A stretch of 50,389 nucleotides of DNA from Yoonia sp. (lineage in GTDB: Bacteria > Pseudomonadota > Alphaproteobacteria > Rhodobacterales > Rhodobacteraceae): NCBI RefSeq assembly GCF_030731595.1, contig NZ_JANQTS010000050.1, forward strand, positions 1 to 50,389, given 5' to 3'. Positions 33,675 to 42,077 of the stretch are shown in pieces; position 1 is the first letter of the stretch, and every line of letters begins with the position of its first letter. The notes below the pieces were generated by a model. The model made no database searches. It was not told the origin of the DNA and saw only the letters and a program-made list of their open reading frames with translations. The translations under genes and the position numbers were made by a program.

Positions 33675-34742
33675 TTATTTCTCCCGCGTGAGATAGCGTT
33701 GGATCAGGCTGATCGACAGGACCAGCAAGAACAGGATGACCGAGATGGCAGAGCCGCCAGAGATGTCCTGCTTGCCGTAGCCGCGTTCAACCGCTTGGAA
33801 CACGACAGTCGTCGTGCTGTCCAACGGGCCGCCATTTGTCATCACGTCGATCTGAGCGAACAGGGCAAAGGCCTGCATGGTGATCACGATCAGCACCAGA
33901 ACAGCCGTGTTGCGCAGTCCCGGCCATGTCACATAGCGAAAGGTCTGCCATTTGGACGCACCTTCGATGGACGCCGCTTCGTACAACGTCGGCGAGATTG
34001 TTTGCAGCCCTGACAGCCAGATCACCATGTGAAACCCGACAGCCTGCCAGATCGACATCGCCTTGATGGCCCCCAAGGCTGTGTTTTCATCGCCCAGCCA
34101 ATCGCGCCCTTCGAACAGTCCGAAGCTGAACGCGCTCAGGATTGAATTCAGCAATCCCTCTTCAGCGTAAAGGAACCGCCAGAGCAGGGACACGACGACG
34201 ATCGAGACCACCACAGGCATGAAATAGATGGCGCGGTAGATGTTTATGCCCCGCAGTTTCTGGTTGATCAGCAGCGCAAGGCCAAGCGCCAGCGCGCCCT
34301 GCACCGGTGCGACAACCAGAACGAACATCAAAGTATTACGCAGCGATTTCCAGAACACGACATCGGTGGCCACAACGACTTTGGCCGTGTCCCCGCTGTG
34401 CCAGCGGAACCATTCGCGCATGCCAGCATATTGAGGATAATCTGGATTATCGCGGGTGAAGGTCCGCACGCGGGGATACGCGAGATTGCCATCAGCGTCG
34501 CGGATCAGAGCGCCTGTCTCGTCGACTTCAGGTTCAATGGACAGCACGCTGATGCTCAGAAGATTGCGGTAATTTTCCAGCCCGACGAACTCGGTCGGGT
34601 TGGGGGAAATGAGGCGCTGGTTGGTCAGCGACAGGTAGAAGGCGAAAAAGAAGGGCACCACGATGAACAGCGCGATCAGGCCAAAGCCGGGCAGGGCAAA
34701 GGCCCAGCCTGCGCGGTTCGAGGTTGTCAGCTTGGATGCCAT
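33675..34742 (-). CDS. Sugar ABC transporter permease, MalF-like, with periplasmic insertion
   Basis: A 355-residue CUT1-type permease, longer than the usual ~300 residues. TM1 (about 14-37) is followed by an extra hydrophilic segment of roughly 65 residues (about 65-130) containing acidic, proline-rich stretches such as RDADGNLAYPRV and RDNPDYPQYAG, before the second helix. MalF of E. coli also has a large periplasmic loop that contacts the binding protein, though not an obviously related one. The EAA loop is YEAASIEGASKWQTFRYVTWPGL. It lies 63 bp after the binding-protein gene, across a strong stem-loop. Confidence 0.92.
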   Translation of the reverse strand: MASKLTTSNRAGWAFALPGFGLIALFIVVPFFFAFYLSLTNQRLISPNPTEFVGLENYRNLLSISVLSIEPEVDETGALIRDADGNLAYPRVRTFTRDNPDYPQYAGMREWFRWHSGDTAKVVVATDVVFWKSLRNTLMFVLVVAPVQGALALGLALLINQKLRGINIYRAIYFMPVVVSIVVVSLLWRFLYAEEGLLNSILSAFSFGLFEGRDWLGDENTALGAIKAMSIWQAVGFHMVIWLSGLQTISPTLYEAASIEGASKWQTFRYVTWPGLRNTAVLVLIVITMQAFALFAQIDVMTNGGPLDSTTTVVFQAVERGYGKQDISGGSAISVILFLLVLSISLIQRYLTREK

Positions 34743-34767
34743 TGTTTTGCTCCTTCACGCGGATGTC

Positions 34768-34793
34768 CGGGGGCGGCGTTTGGGCCGCCCCCG
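34768..34793 (-). terminator. Intercistronic stem-loop after the sugar-binding-protein gene
   Basis: CGGGGGCGGC (34768-34777) and GCCGCCCCCG (34784-34793) are perfect 10-bp arms around a 6-nt loop, between the binding-protein stop and the permease start. It lacks a T-run, so mRNA protection or partial termination is likely. Confidence 0.72.
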
Positions 34794-34805
34794 ACCAGGG
34801 AAGTA

Positions 34806-36065
34806 TCAGTGACCGTAGCCGCCGTTGCGTTCGATATCGGTGTTGATTTCATCAACGGCCGCATCCAGCGTATCGGCCACATCAGCGCCATTGGCGATGT
34901 CGGCAAGCGCCTTTTCAAAGACCTTCGCGCCGACCACATACCCGGGTGTGACAGGGCGCACCAAAGCCTGAGCTTTTGTCAGGTCGTAGAACACGGCCAT
35001 CGCACCATCGGGACCATAGTTTTCGGTCATTGCGGCAGATGTGGTCGTCGGCGGGATCAGGCCAATGCCATCAGAGAAGGCGGCAAGGTATTTGTCCTGC
35101 AAAGCGAATTCGATGAACGCAGACGCGCCTTCGGGATGTTCTGAGGCGGAAGACACACCAAACTGCCAAGAAGCGGCCCCGATCTTCGGTCCATTGCCAA
35201 AGTCGGGGGCTGGCAGAAACAGCGTATCGTCATGGGCGTTCAAAGCCCCCAATGCGGCCCAGTTCCCGTTCCACGAAAAGGCATATTTGCCGTCAATGAA
35301 ACCTGTGTCGCGGTCTGCGGGGTCTTGACTGGTGCCAGGTGCGTATCCCTCTGTGAACAGGGTCTGCCACCATTCGCCGAATGCCAGTGCTGCATCGCCG
35401 TTCAAGGCGCCTTCTGCTGTCAGATAGGTTGAGCGATCAACAATATCTCCTCCGAAGGACTGCAGAAACGGGCTGAACGCATATGGGTACCATTCGCCGG
35501 TCCAAGCCATGCCCAGATCAAGGGGATACTCATAGTTGCCGGATGCTTTGGCGGCATCAAGGGCGGCCATGAATTCATCGCCTGTCCAAGGCTGATCCAG
35601 TGTGGGTGTGCGCAGGCCGAGTGCGTCAAGCGTGGATTGACGTGTGACCAGCGCAACGGCCGCATCCCACAGACCGATAGAGTAAAGCTGGCCATCCCAA
35701 TACCCCTTTGGGCCGGGCAGGAAGCCTTCGATGATGCTTTCATCAATCGTCAATGGCTGCAGGTAACCTGACCAGGCCCAGTTTGGCATGACGGGGCCGT
35801 CAACATCGATGATGTCAGGCAGGTTTCCAGCAAGGGCTGCAGCGACGACAGAGTCGTTATAGCTTTCCTGTGGGAAGCTTTCGACCACGACGGTCCAATC
35901 GGATTGGCTTGCGTTGAAATCAGCGACGATCCCGTTGAGAATATTGGCCTCAACCTCGTTGCCCGCTCCGTGATACCACATGCTCAGTTCTGTTTGCGCC
36001 GCGGCCAGACTGGCCCAGCTGACGGATGCAACAAGCGCTGCACCAAAGGTTAATCCGAGTTTCAT
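34806..36065 (-). CDS. Sugar ABC transporter substrate-binding protein (SBP_bac_1)
   Basis: A 419-residue cluster D binding protein with a Sec signal peptide (hydrophobic core 5-20, likely cleavage AAA|QT after residue 23). The mature start TELSMWYHGAGNEVEANIL and GKYAFSWNGNWA segment fit carbohydrate-binding proteins of the CUT1 class. It binds an oligosaccharide in the periplasm for the MalFG-like pore. The start overlaps the lacI stop (ATGA) and its GGGAGG ribosome-binding site lies within lacI, so regulator and transporter are co-transcribed. Confidence 0.94.
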   Translation of the reverse strand: MKLGLTFGAALVASVSWASLAAAQTELSMWYHGAGNEVEANILNGIVADFNASQSDWTVVVESFPQESYNDSVVAAALAGNLPDIIDVDGPVMPNWAWSGYLQPLTIDESIIEGFLPGPKGYWDGQLYSIGLWDAAVALVTRQSTLDALGLRTPTLDQPWTGDEFMAALDAAKASGNYEYPLDLGMAWTGEWYPYAFSPFLQSFGGDIVDRSTYLTAEGALNGDAALAFGEWWQTLFTEGYAPGTSQDPADRDTGFIDGKYAFSWNGNWAALGALNAHDDTLFLPAPDFGNGPKIGAASWQFGVSSASEHPEGASAFIEFALQDKYLAAFSDGIGLIPPTTTSAAMTENYGPDGAMAVFYDLTKAQALVRPVTPGYVVGAKVFEKALADIANGADVADTLDAAVDEINTDIERNGGYGH

Positions 36066-37153
36066 TGAGTCGTCCTCCCTATTGACGAAAGTTTGGTGAT
36101 AGGTGCCGGCAAGTTGCGAACGGAATTGCCGGGGGTGACGGGGCCGCTGACCAAAATCGGCGCAGAGGGCTCGTCGGTGGTGCCGTTGATCATCCCCAGC
36201 AACAGTTCTGTCGCGCGAATGCCGATGGCGGCGTAAGGCAACTCGGCAGAGGTCAATGTGGGGTAGAGCGTTTGCGTGATCAGTTTGTGATTGTCATAGC
36301 CCGCAACCGACAAATCCTCGGGCAAGGACAACCCGCGGCTGCGCAAGATGCCATAGGCACGCATTGCCATACGGTCATTGCCAAAGCAGATGACAGTGGG
36401 CGGTTCCGGCAGGGCCAGTACGCGGTCAATGGCATCCCAAAGCAGTTGAACCTCGGCATCACTGTCAGGGTTGTCGATATCGGCCGCGACCAGAAGCGAA
36501 GAATCGAAAGCGATTCCAGCAGCTTCCAAGGCGTCCTTATACCCAGCCGAGCGATGCCGTGTCGCAACCAGGCGCGGACTTAGCGTCAGATAGGCGATGC
36601 GGCGGTGGCCCTTGGCGATCAGGCTTTTTACCAAATTCAGCTGGCCTTGGTAATCGTTCGGCACAACAGCGGGCGTGCCCTTTGTGTCGTAGCAATTTGC
36701 CAGCACCAGTTTGGTTGTCTTCGACACGGGCGGCAGTGATACCTCTCTGTGATGGTCGGCCACATAAAGGAGGCCTTCCACACGGTGCTCTTCAAAGGTG
36801 CGGATCAGTTCAGGCACGCGGTCCATGCGCCCGCCTGTGTCAGCGATCAGCAGCGTTTTGCCGCTGGACTCCATCGCCTTTTGAATGCCTTGCACGATGA
36901 ACAGATCGGGCAAACCCGAATTGTCGGTCCGGCTTGGCGACAAGGAGATGGCCCCGGTAATGAGCCCGACCAAACCTGACCTGTTAGAGCGCATCGCGCG
37001 GGCGGCTGTCGAGGGCACATAACCCAATTCAGCGATGGCCTTTTCGACGGCATCTTTGGTGGTCTTCTTGACCGCTCCATCCCTGTTGATCACGCGGCTG
37101 ACTGTTTTGGGCGATACCCCGGAGGCACGCGCAACATCATAGATCGTCGCCAT
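36062..37153 (-). CDS. LacI-family transcriptional regulator
   Basis: A 363-residue repressor: N-terminal LacI helix-turn-helix (ATIYDVARASGVSPKTVSRV) with hinge helix (PSTAARAMRSNRSG), then a periplasmic-binding-protein-like sensor domain. GGAGG precedes the ATG. It is the first gene of the sugar operon and lies about 50 bp downstream of a tandem palindromic operator (37203-37247), so autoregulation and control of the whole operon are strongly suggested. The inducer should be the sugar taken up or a product of the glycosidase. Confidence 0.95.
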   Translation of the reverse strand: MATIYDVARASGVSPKTVSRVINRDGAVKKTTKDAVEKAIAELGYVPSTAARAMRSNRSGLVGLITGAISLSPSRTDNSGLPDLFIVQGIQKAMESSGKTLLIADTGGRMDRVPELIRTFEEHRVEGLLYVADHHREVSLPPVSKTTKLVLANCYDTKGTPAVVPNDYQGQLNLVKSLIAKGHRRIAYLTLSPRLVATRHRSAGYKDALEAAGIAFDSSLLVAADIDNPDSDAEVQLLWDAIDRVLALPEPPTVICFGNDRMAMRAYGILRSRGLSLPEDLSVAGYDNHKLITQTLYPTLTSAELPYAAIGIRATELLLGMINGTTDEPSAPILVSGPVTPGNSVRNLPAPITKLSSIGRTTQ

Positions 37154-37202
37154 CTGAGTATCCTCCCAAACCTCATCGGGCGCGCCTCAGAATCGACGAT
37201 GC

Positions 37203-37247
37203 CCATAATGACACCGATGTCATGACACCGATGTCATTATGGTGTCA
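37203..37247. promoter_or_regulatory. Tandem palindromic operator of the LacI-type regulator
   Basis: The 14-mer TGACACCGATGTCA occurs twice back-to-back (37209-37222 and 37223-37236); each copy is a near-palindrome (TGACAYCGRTGTCA) with the central CG usual for LacI operators. The pair sits inside a 40-bp palindrome (37203-37242), in which 18 of 20 pairs match. A further half-site GGTGTCA (37241-37247) overlaps a perfect -35 hexamer TTGACA (37248-37243, minus strand); I see no good -10. Confidence 0.8.
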
Positions 37248-37385
37248 AAGCATTTTTTTCGTTTTTCGATTGCATGAAGCGCGGCCTTGACCCTGTGGCC
37301 CGCAAAGTCTCTTGGCTACAATTTGTGGGACACTGATTGGGAGAGGGCAGTCACGCTGTCTTTTCACAGTCGCTGTCCGGGCGTT

Positions 37386-37403
37386 GCGCTCGTGAATGAG
37401 CGC
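37386..37403. other. Inverted repeat between ridA-like and lacI genes
   Basis: GCGCTC-GTGAAT-GAGCGC is a perfect 6-bp hairpin 53 bp past the RidA-family stop. It could end the RidA-family transcript, but no T-run follows. The 302-bp gap 37154-37455 otherwise holds only the lacI promoter/operator. Confidence 0.25.
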
Positions 37404-37455
37404 TGCACATCACTACTGACCCGGGCGACAAGGGCTGGCGAAAAGCGTTGGTCGG

Positions 37456-37851
37456 TTAGGGTGCTTTCGCTGCTGTCACTTCTACTTCGACCGTGAATTC
37501 CGGCCGCGTAAAGCCCGCAACGATCACCAAAGTCGATGCAGGCAACTGTGTGCATCCCGCGGTAAAGAGATCACGCGCGGCCATGTAGTCGGCCATGTGC
37601 GTCCGGTCCGTCACGAAAGCATTGATCCGAACAACATCTGCCGCAGACATCCCCGCCGCTTCAAGGATAGCGGCGCAATTGGCAAAGCACAGCTGTGCCT
37701 GCGCGAAGGTCGACGCAGGGATTTGCCCTGCTGCATCAATGCCCAACTGCCCCGAGGTGAACACGAAACGGCTGCCCGCAGGCACCGCGACCCCATGGGC
37801 GTATTTGGCGAAAGGCGGTGGCATACCGACAGGCGAAAGCGATTTGTTCAT
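37456..37851 (-). CDS. RidA/YjgF/UK114-family protein
   Basis: A 131-residue RidA-family protein (FVFTSGQLGIDAAGQIP, later RINAFVTD and FTVEVEVTA). Archetypal RidA hydrolyses reactive enamines and imines released by PLP enzymes, using an Arg near the C-terminus; here RPEFTVEVEV replaces the usual RLPKDALVEIE, so the activity may differ (Rid2-7-like). It is divergent from the heterocycle operon and shares a 222-bp promoter region with it. Rid-like proteins are often found in pyrimidine- and heterocycle-degradation clusters, which fits the neighbours. Confidence 0.9.
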   Translation of the reverse strand: MNKSLSPVGMPPPFAKYAHGVAVPAGSRFVFTSGQLGIDAAGQIPASTFAQAQLCFANCAAILEAAGMSAADVVRINAFVTDRTHMADYMAARDLFTAGCTQLPASTLVIVAGFTRPEFTVEVEVTAAKAP

Positions 37852-38073
37852 GGATTCTCCTGCTGCATGATTGCCTCTTGCGGGGCAGTTGGCATCATCA
37901 GCTTTAGGTTAACGAAGACCCAAGGATAAATCGCACATTATTTGGACGGCGCCCATGCGTATTGCTGATGAAACGTGCAATCGAACAGGGTTTGCAAAGG
38001 TTCACCTTCATGGGGCTTCCCAACGCATCGCTTCTTTCATTCGCTAAGAGAAGAGTTTTCTGAGGGGAAAAAA

Positions 38074-39060
38074 ATGCTGAACAAAAAAACAATTTTGACT
38101 GTGATTGGTGCAGTCGCTGCTGCCACCACAGCCAGCGCGCAAAACACCGCTGTGACGTTCGGGACCAACTGGGTCGCGCAGGCAGAGCATGGTGGCTTCT
38201 ATCAATCCGTCGCAGATGGCACCTATGCCGCCTGCGGTCTTGATGTGACCATCGTTCCGGGTGGTCCTCAGGTGAACAATCAAGCCCTGATGGTGGCAGG
38301 TCGCCTTGATTTTTACATGGGCGGCACTCTGGATGCCTTCTTTGGGATCGAGCAGGGTCTGCCGATCGTCAACGTGATGGCTTCTTTCCAGAAGGACCCG
38401 CAGGTCATCATTTCGCATCCGGGCAAAGTGAGCAGCTTTGAGGGGCTTAAGGACCTCACCATGATCGTGCAGGACGGGGCGACGTATTATGAATGGATGA
38501 AAGCGGCCTATGGGTTCAATGATGCACAGCGCCAGCCCTATACCTTTAACGCAGCCCCGTTCTTGGTGAATGAAGAGTCCGCAATGCAGGGCTATCTCTC
38601 GTCCGAACCCTATGCAATCACCAGCGAAACGGGCATGGTGCCCGATGTTTGGCTGATTGCGGACGCAGGGTTCAGCGCCTATTCGACGACGATCCAGGCC
38701 ACACGCGAAACAGTTGAAACCCAGCCCGAGGTTGTAAAGTGCTTTGTCGAAGGCTCTATCCTGGGGTGGTACAATTACCTGTATGGCGACAATGCTGCGG
38801 CCGACGCGCTGATCCTGACTGACAATCCCGACATGTCGCAAGACAAGATCGACTTTGCCATTTCCAAGATGAAGGAAGAGGGCATCGTTGACAGCGGCGA
38901 CACGCTGGAACTGGGCATTGGTGCGATGACGGATGCGAGGATGCAGGATTTCTATAGCAAGATGGTCGACGCAGGTGTGATTTCCGGCGGGCTGGATATC
39001 ACCGCATCCTACACGACCGCATTCGTCAATGCGGGGCTTGGTCTTGATCTGCGCCCCTAG
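38074..39060 (+). CDS. NMT1/ThiY-like ABC transporter substrate-binding protein
   Basis: A 328-residue periplasmic binding protein with signal peptide (cleavage likely ASA|QN after residue 22) and the NMT1/THI5-like layout: TNWVAQAEHGGFYQSVADG at the mature N-terminus, VPGGPQVNNQALMVAGRLDFYMG and a conserved IVQDGATYYEW segment. Relatives bind pyrimidines such as HMP and formylaminopyrimidine, or other small N-compounds (nitrate, taurine, riboflavin). ATG 38074 with GAGGGG upstream is preferred to 37975. First gene of an eight-gene operon; an 11-bp stem-loop follows its stop. Confidence 0.92.
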   Translation: MLNKKTILTVIGAVAAATTASAQNTAVTFGTNWVAQAEHGGFYQSVADGTYAACGLDVTIVPGGPQVNNQALMVAGRLDFYMGGTLDAFFGIEQGLPIVNVMASFQKDPQVIISHPGKVSSFEGLKDLTMIVQDGATYYEWMKAAYGFNDAQRQPYTFNAAPFLVNEESAMQGYLSSEPYAITSETGMVPDVWLIADAGFSAYSTTIQATRETVETQPEVVKCFVEGSILGWYNYLYGDNAAADALILTDNPDMSQDKIDFAISKMKEEGIVDSGDTLELGIGAMTDARMQDFYSKMVDAGVISGGLDITASYTTAFVNAGLGLDLRP

Positions 39061-39074
39061 TTGATACCGGTCCT

Positions 39075-39099
39075 TCAGGCGGGTGATCCACCCGCCTGA
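39075..39099 (+). terminator. Intercistronic stem-loop after the NMT1-like binding-protein gene
   Basis: TCAGGCGGGTG (39075-39085) and CACCCGCCTGA (39089-39099) are perfect 11-bp arms around ATC, between the binding-protein stop and the ATPase start. Only two T follow, so it probably protects the upstream mRNA or attenuates read-through. Confidence 0.75.
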
Positions 39100-39121
39100 T
39101 TCCTCCATCAAAGGCTGCCTC

Positions 39122-39922
39122 ATGACCAAACACGACCGATCCATTCCGCCCATCGGCCAACGCGAACCCGTCTTGCGCCTGCAAGAGGTGGACAAGACGT
39201 TCAACGGCGGCATCGTCGCGCTGCGCCGTCTGTCGTTGACGGTCAATCAGGGCGATTTCATATCGCTCTTGGGGCCATCGGGTTGCGGCAAATCGACGGC
39301 CCTGCGGCTGATCGCCGGCCTGATGCGCCCGTCTTTGGGGCGTATTCTGTGGGAAGGCGGGCAGGGCAGCGATGATCTGGGTGTTGTGTTTCAGGAACCC
39401 ACTTTGATGCCTTGGGCGACCGTGGCCCAGAATGTCTACCTGCCGTTCCGGTTGCGCGGTAAGTCCTATGCCTCGGTCAAGGACCAGATTGCCGAAAGCC
39501 TCGCCCTTGTCGGTCTTGAGAAGTTCGCAAACAGCTATCCGCGCGAACTGTCGGGGGGTATGAAAATGCGTGTGTCCATTGCGCGCGCACTGGTGACCAA
39601 CCCGCGCCTGATCCTGATGGACGAGCCCTTTGCCGCACTGGACGAGATCACGCGCCAGAAGTTGAACGATGATTTGTTGGCGTTGAAGGCAAACATGGGG
39701 GCGACAGTTATTTTCGTCACCCATTCGGTCTTTGAAAGCGTTTTCCTCTCGGACCGCATTCTTGTGATGGCCGCGCGTCCCGGTCGGATCGTGAAAGAGA
39801 TCGTCGTTGATGCACCTTATCCGCGCGGGCTGGATTGGCGCACATCGCCCGAATACGCCCGCATCGCCCGTGAAACGTCAGATACGCTGACAAGCACCCT
39901 CCGACCCGAGGAGATCCACTGA
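39122..39922 (+). CDS. ABC transporter ATPase, ThiZ/SsuB/TauB-type
   Basis: A 266-residue nucleotide-binding subunit with Walker A GPSGCGKSTALRLI, signature LSGGMKMRVSIARAL, Walker B LILMDEPFAALD and H-loop FVTHSVFES, the pattern of nitrate/taurine/pyrimidine-type importers. The start at ATG 39122 (AAGG upstream) is preferred to 39083, which lies inside the stem-loop. Its stop overlaps the permease start by one base (TGATG). Confidence 0.94.
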   Translation: MTKHDRSIPPIGQREPVLRLQEVDKTFNGGIVALRRLSLTVNQGDFISLLGPSGCGKSTALRLIAGLMRPSLGRILWEGGQGSDDLGVVFQEPTLMPWATVAQNVYLPFRLRGKSYASVKDQIAESLALVGLEKFANSYPRELSGGMKMRVSIARALVTNPRLILMDEPFAALDEITRQKLNDDLLALKANMGATVIFVTHSVFESVFLSDRILVMAARPGRIVKEIVVDAPYPRGLDWRTSPEYARIARETSDTLTSTLRPEEIH

Positions 39923-40800
39923 TGGCCGTCGTCGAAGACACCACCGGAAAAGCCGTGAACGAATCTGGCGCTGGCCCAATGTTCGACGCCGAAGAAGAGC
40001 GGTTCGCCCGCGCGCAACGCATTGAATCGATTGCAAAATGGGTGCTGCCGATCTTTGTGATCTCGTTGACGATCTGGTTGTGGGACCGTGTCGTGGTCTG
40101 GAACGAGATCCCGCATTACATCTTGCCGGGTCCGGGGCTTGTTGTCCAAACCTTGATCGAGGATCGCGTTACCTTAGGGTGGTCCTTGCTCGTGACGCTG
40201 CAGATCACCTTCATGGCGCTTGCGGTCGCGATCATCGGCGGCGTCGGGCTTGCGGTACTCTTTGCGCAAAGCCGCTTTGCCGAGATGTCATTCTCGCCTT
40301 TTGCGGTGATCCTGCAAGTCACGCCCATCGTCTCGATTGCGCCGCTGATCTTCATCTATGTCGAAAGCCGTTTGGTGGGATTGCTGCTTTGCGCTTGGAT
40401 CGTGGCCTTTTTTCCGATCCTCGCGAATACCACGCTGGGGCTGAAATCTGCGGATCACAACTTGCGGGACCTGATGACCATCTACAAGGCAACCCGCTGG
40501 CAGCGGTTGCGCTATTTGCAATTGCCTTCCGCTTTGCCCTATTTTCTGGGCGGTTTGCGCATTGCGGGCGGTCTGGCGCTGATCGGTGCGGTTGTGGCCG
40601 AATATGTGGCGGGCACCGGCGGGATCGGGTCCGGTCTGGCCTTCCGTATCCTGGAGGCGGGGTACCGATTGAATATTCCGCGCATGTTCGCGGCATTGCT
40701 GTTGATTGCGCTGACGGGGGTCGTGATTTTCGCGACCACGTCGCTGATCAGTCACCTTGCCTTGCGCAAATGGCATGAAAGTGCGGTGAAACGCGAATGA
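39922..40800 (+). CDS. ABC transporter permease, ThiX/SsuC/TauC-type
   Basis: A 292-residue inner-membrane permease with about six helices and the EAA-like loop DLMTIYKATRWQRLRYLQLPSALPYFLGGLR. The N-terminal ~35 residues are a hydrophilic extension before TM1. It forms the membrane channel with the ATPase upstream. The stop overlaps the amidohydrolase start (ATGA). Confidence 0.94.
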   Translation: MAVVEDTTGKAVNESGAGPMFDAEEERFARAQRIESIAKWVLPIFVISLTIWLWDRVVVWNEIPHYILPGPGLVVQTLIEDRVTLGWSLLVTLQITFMALAVAIIGGVGLAVLFAQSRFAEMSFSPFAVILQVTPIVSIAPLIFIYVESRLVGLLLCAWIVAFFPILANTTLGLKSADHNLRDLMTIYKATRWQRLRYLQLPSALPYFLGGLRIAGGLALIGAVVAEYVAGTGGIGSGLAFRILEAGYRLNIPRMFAALLLIALTGVVIFATTSLISHLALRKWHESAVKRE

Positions 40801-42077
40801 CCCAAGGCTTTATGACACTACCCAACGCCGGCGCAGTGCAGCTGGACCAGTTGACCGTGCCCGGCTGTTTGATCGGCGTAGCTGAACCGCTGGCGCAGAT
40901 CAGCCTGACCATTGCGGATGGCAAGATCACCGATGCACGCTCCGATGCGCAGGTCGTCGATATGGGCGGGGCGATGGTTTTTCCTGCCTTTGTCGATATG
41001 CACACGCATCTGGACAAAGGCCATATCTCGCCCCGCAACCCCAATCGGGACGGGACCTTTGACGGGGCGATCAATGCCGTCCGCGCCGATGCCCCTGCCA
41101 ATTGGAGCGCCGATGATCTGCGCGCGCGGATGTCGTTTTCCTTGCGCAGCGCCTATGCCCATGGCACGCGGGCGATCCGCACGCATCTGGACAGCCACGC
41201 CCCGCAGGACAGCATCAGCTGGCCCGTTTTCGAGGAAATGCGCGCAGTCTGGGCTGACAGGATTGCCCTGCAAGCGGCCTGCCTGATGTCATGTGACTAT
41301 GTCGATGACCCTGCCAATTTCCGCGCCACCGCAGATCGTGTGGCCGCCGCAGGTGGCGTGCTTGGGATGGTCACCTATCCGACAGCGAACCTAGCCGCCC
41401 AGATCGACGGTTTTTTTGCGGCAGCTCTGGATCGCGGACTGGCGGTGGATTTCCACGTCGATGAAACGATGGACCCGACCGTCAATACCCTGCGTGATCT
41501 TGCGCAGAAGGTCCTTGATATCGGCTTCACAGAGCCCGTCGTCGTGGGCCACCTGTGTTCTCTGTCCACCATGCCAGAGGCCGAGGCGCTGCATACTCTT
41601 GATCTCGTCGCCCGCGCGGGCCTGCACGTGGTCAGCCTGCCGATGTGCAACCTTTATCTGCAAGACCGGCACGCCAGCCGCACACCCCGCAATCGCGGGA
41701 TCACCCTGGTGCATGAAATGAAGGCGCGCGGGATCAATGTCAGCTTTTCGTCGGACAATACCCGCGATCCCTTTTATGCCTATGGCGACATGGACATGAT
41801 CGAGGTGATGCGCGAGGCCACCCGCATCGGGCATCTGGATCACGCTGATCCCGATTGGACCCATGCCTTTGTCACAAATCCCGCCAAGGCCTGCGGGTTC
41901 GACGCGCCCAGCCTGAGGCCGGGCGCCTCTGCCGATCTTGTGATCTGCAAGGCCCGCAACTGGACCGAGCTTTTTGCCCGCCCGCAGTTTGACCGCATCG
42001 TCCTGCGTGCAGGCGAGGCGATTGATACCACACTGCCCGAGTACGCCGAACTTGACCCATTGATGAGGACCGCATGA
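40797..42077 (+). CDS. Cytosine-deaminase-like amidohydrolase
   Basis: A 426-residue metal-dependent amidohydrolase of the CodA/AtzC-like group. Metal ligands are His69 and His71 in DMHTHLDKGH, then His in DFHVDE, His in VVVGHLCSLS and Asp in SFSSDNTRDPFYAYGDMDM, a segment closely comparable to the cytosine deaminase active site. Such enzymes deaminate or hydrolyse cytosine, isocytosine, creatinine or N-substituted triazines. Encoded directly after an NMT1-type importer, it likely performs the first hydrolytic step on the imported heterocycle. ATGA overlaps couple it to the genes on both sides. Confidence 0.9.
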   Translation: MTQGFMTLPNAGAVQLDQLTVPGCLIGVAEPLAQISLTIADGKITDARSDAQVVDMGGAMVFPAFVDMHTHLDKGHISPRNPNRDGTFDGAINAVRADAPANWSADDLRARMSFSLRSAYAHGTRAIRTHLDSHAPQDSISWPVFEEMRAVWADRIALQAACLMSCDYVDDPANFRATADRVAAAGGVLGMVTYPTANLAAQIDGFFAAALDRGLAVDFHVDETMDPTVNTLRDLAQKVLDIGFTEPVVVGHLCSLSTMPEAEALHTLDLVARAGLHVVSLPMCNLYLQDRHASRTPRNRGITLVHEMKARGINVSFSSDNTRDPFYAYGDMDMIEVMREATRIGHLDHADPDWTHAFVTNPAKACGFDAPSLRPGASADLVICKARNWTELFARPQFDRIVLRAGEAIDTTLPEYAELDPLMRTA

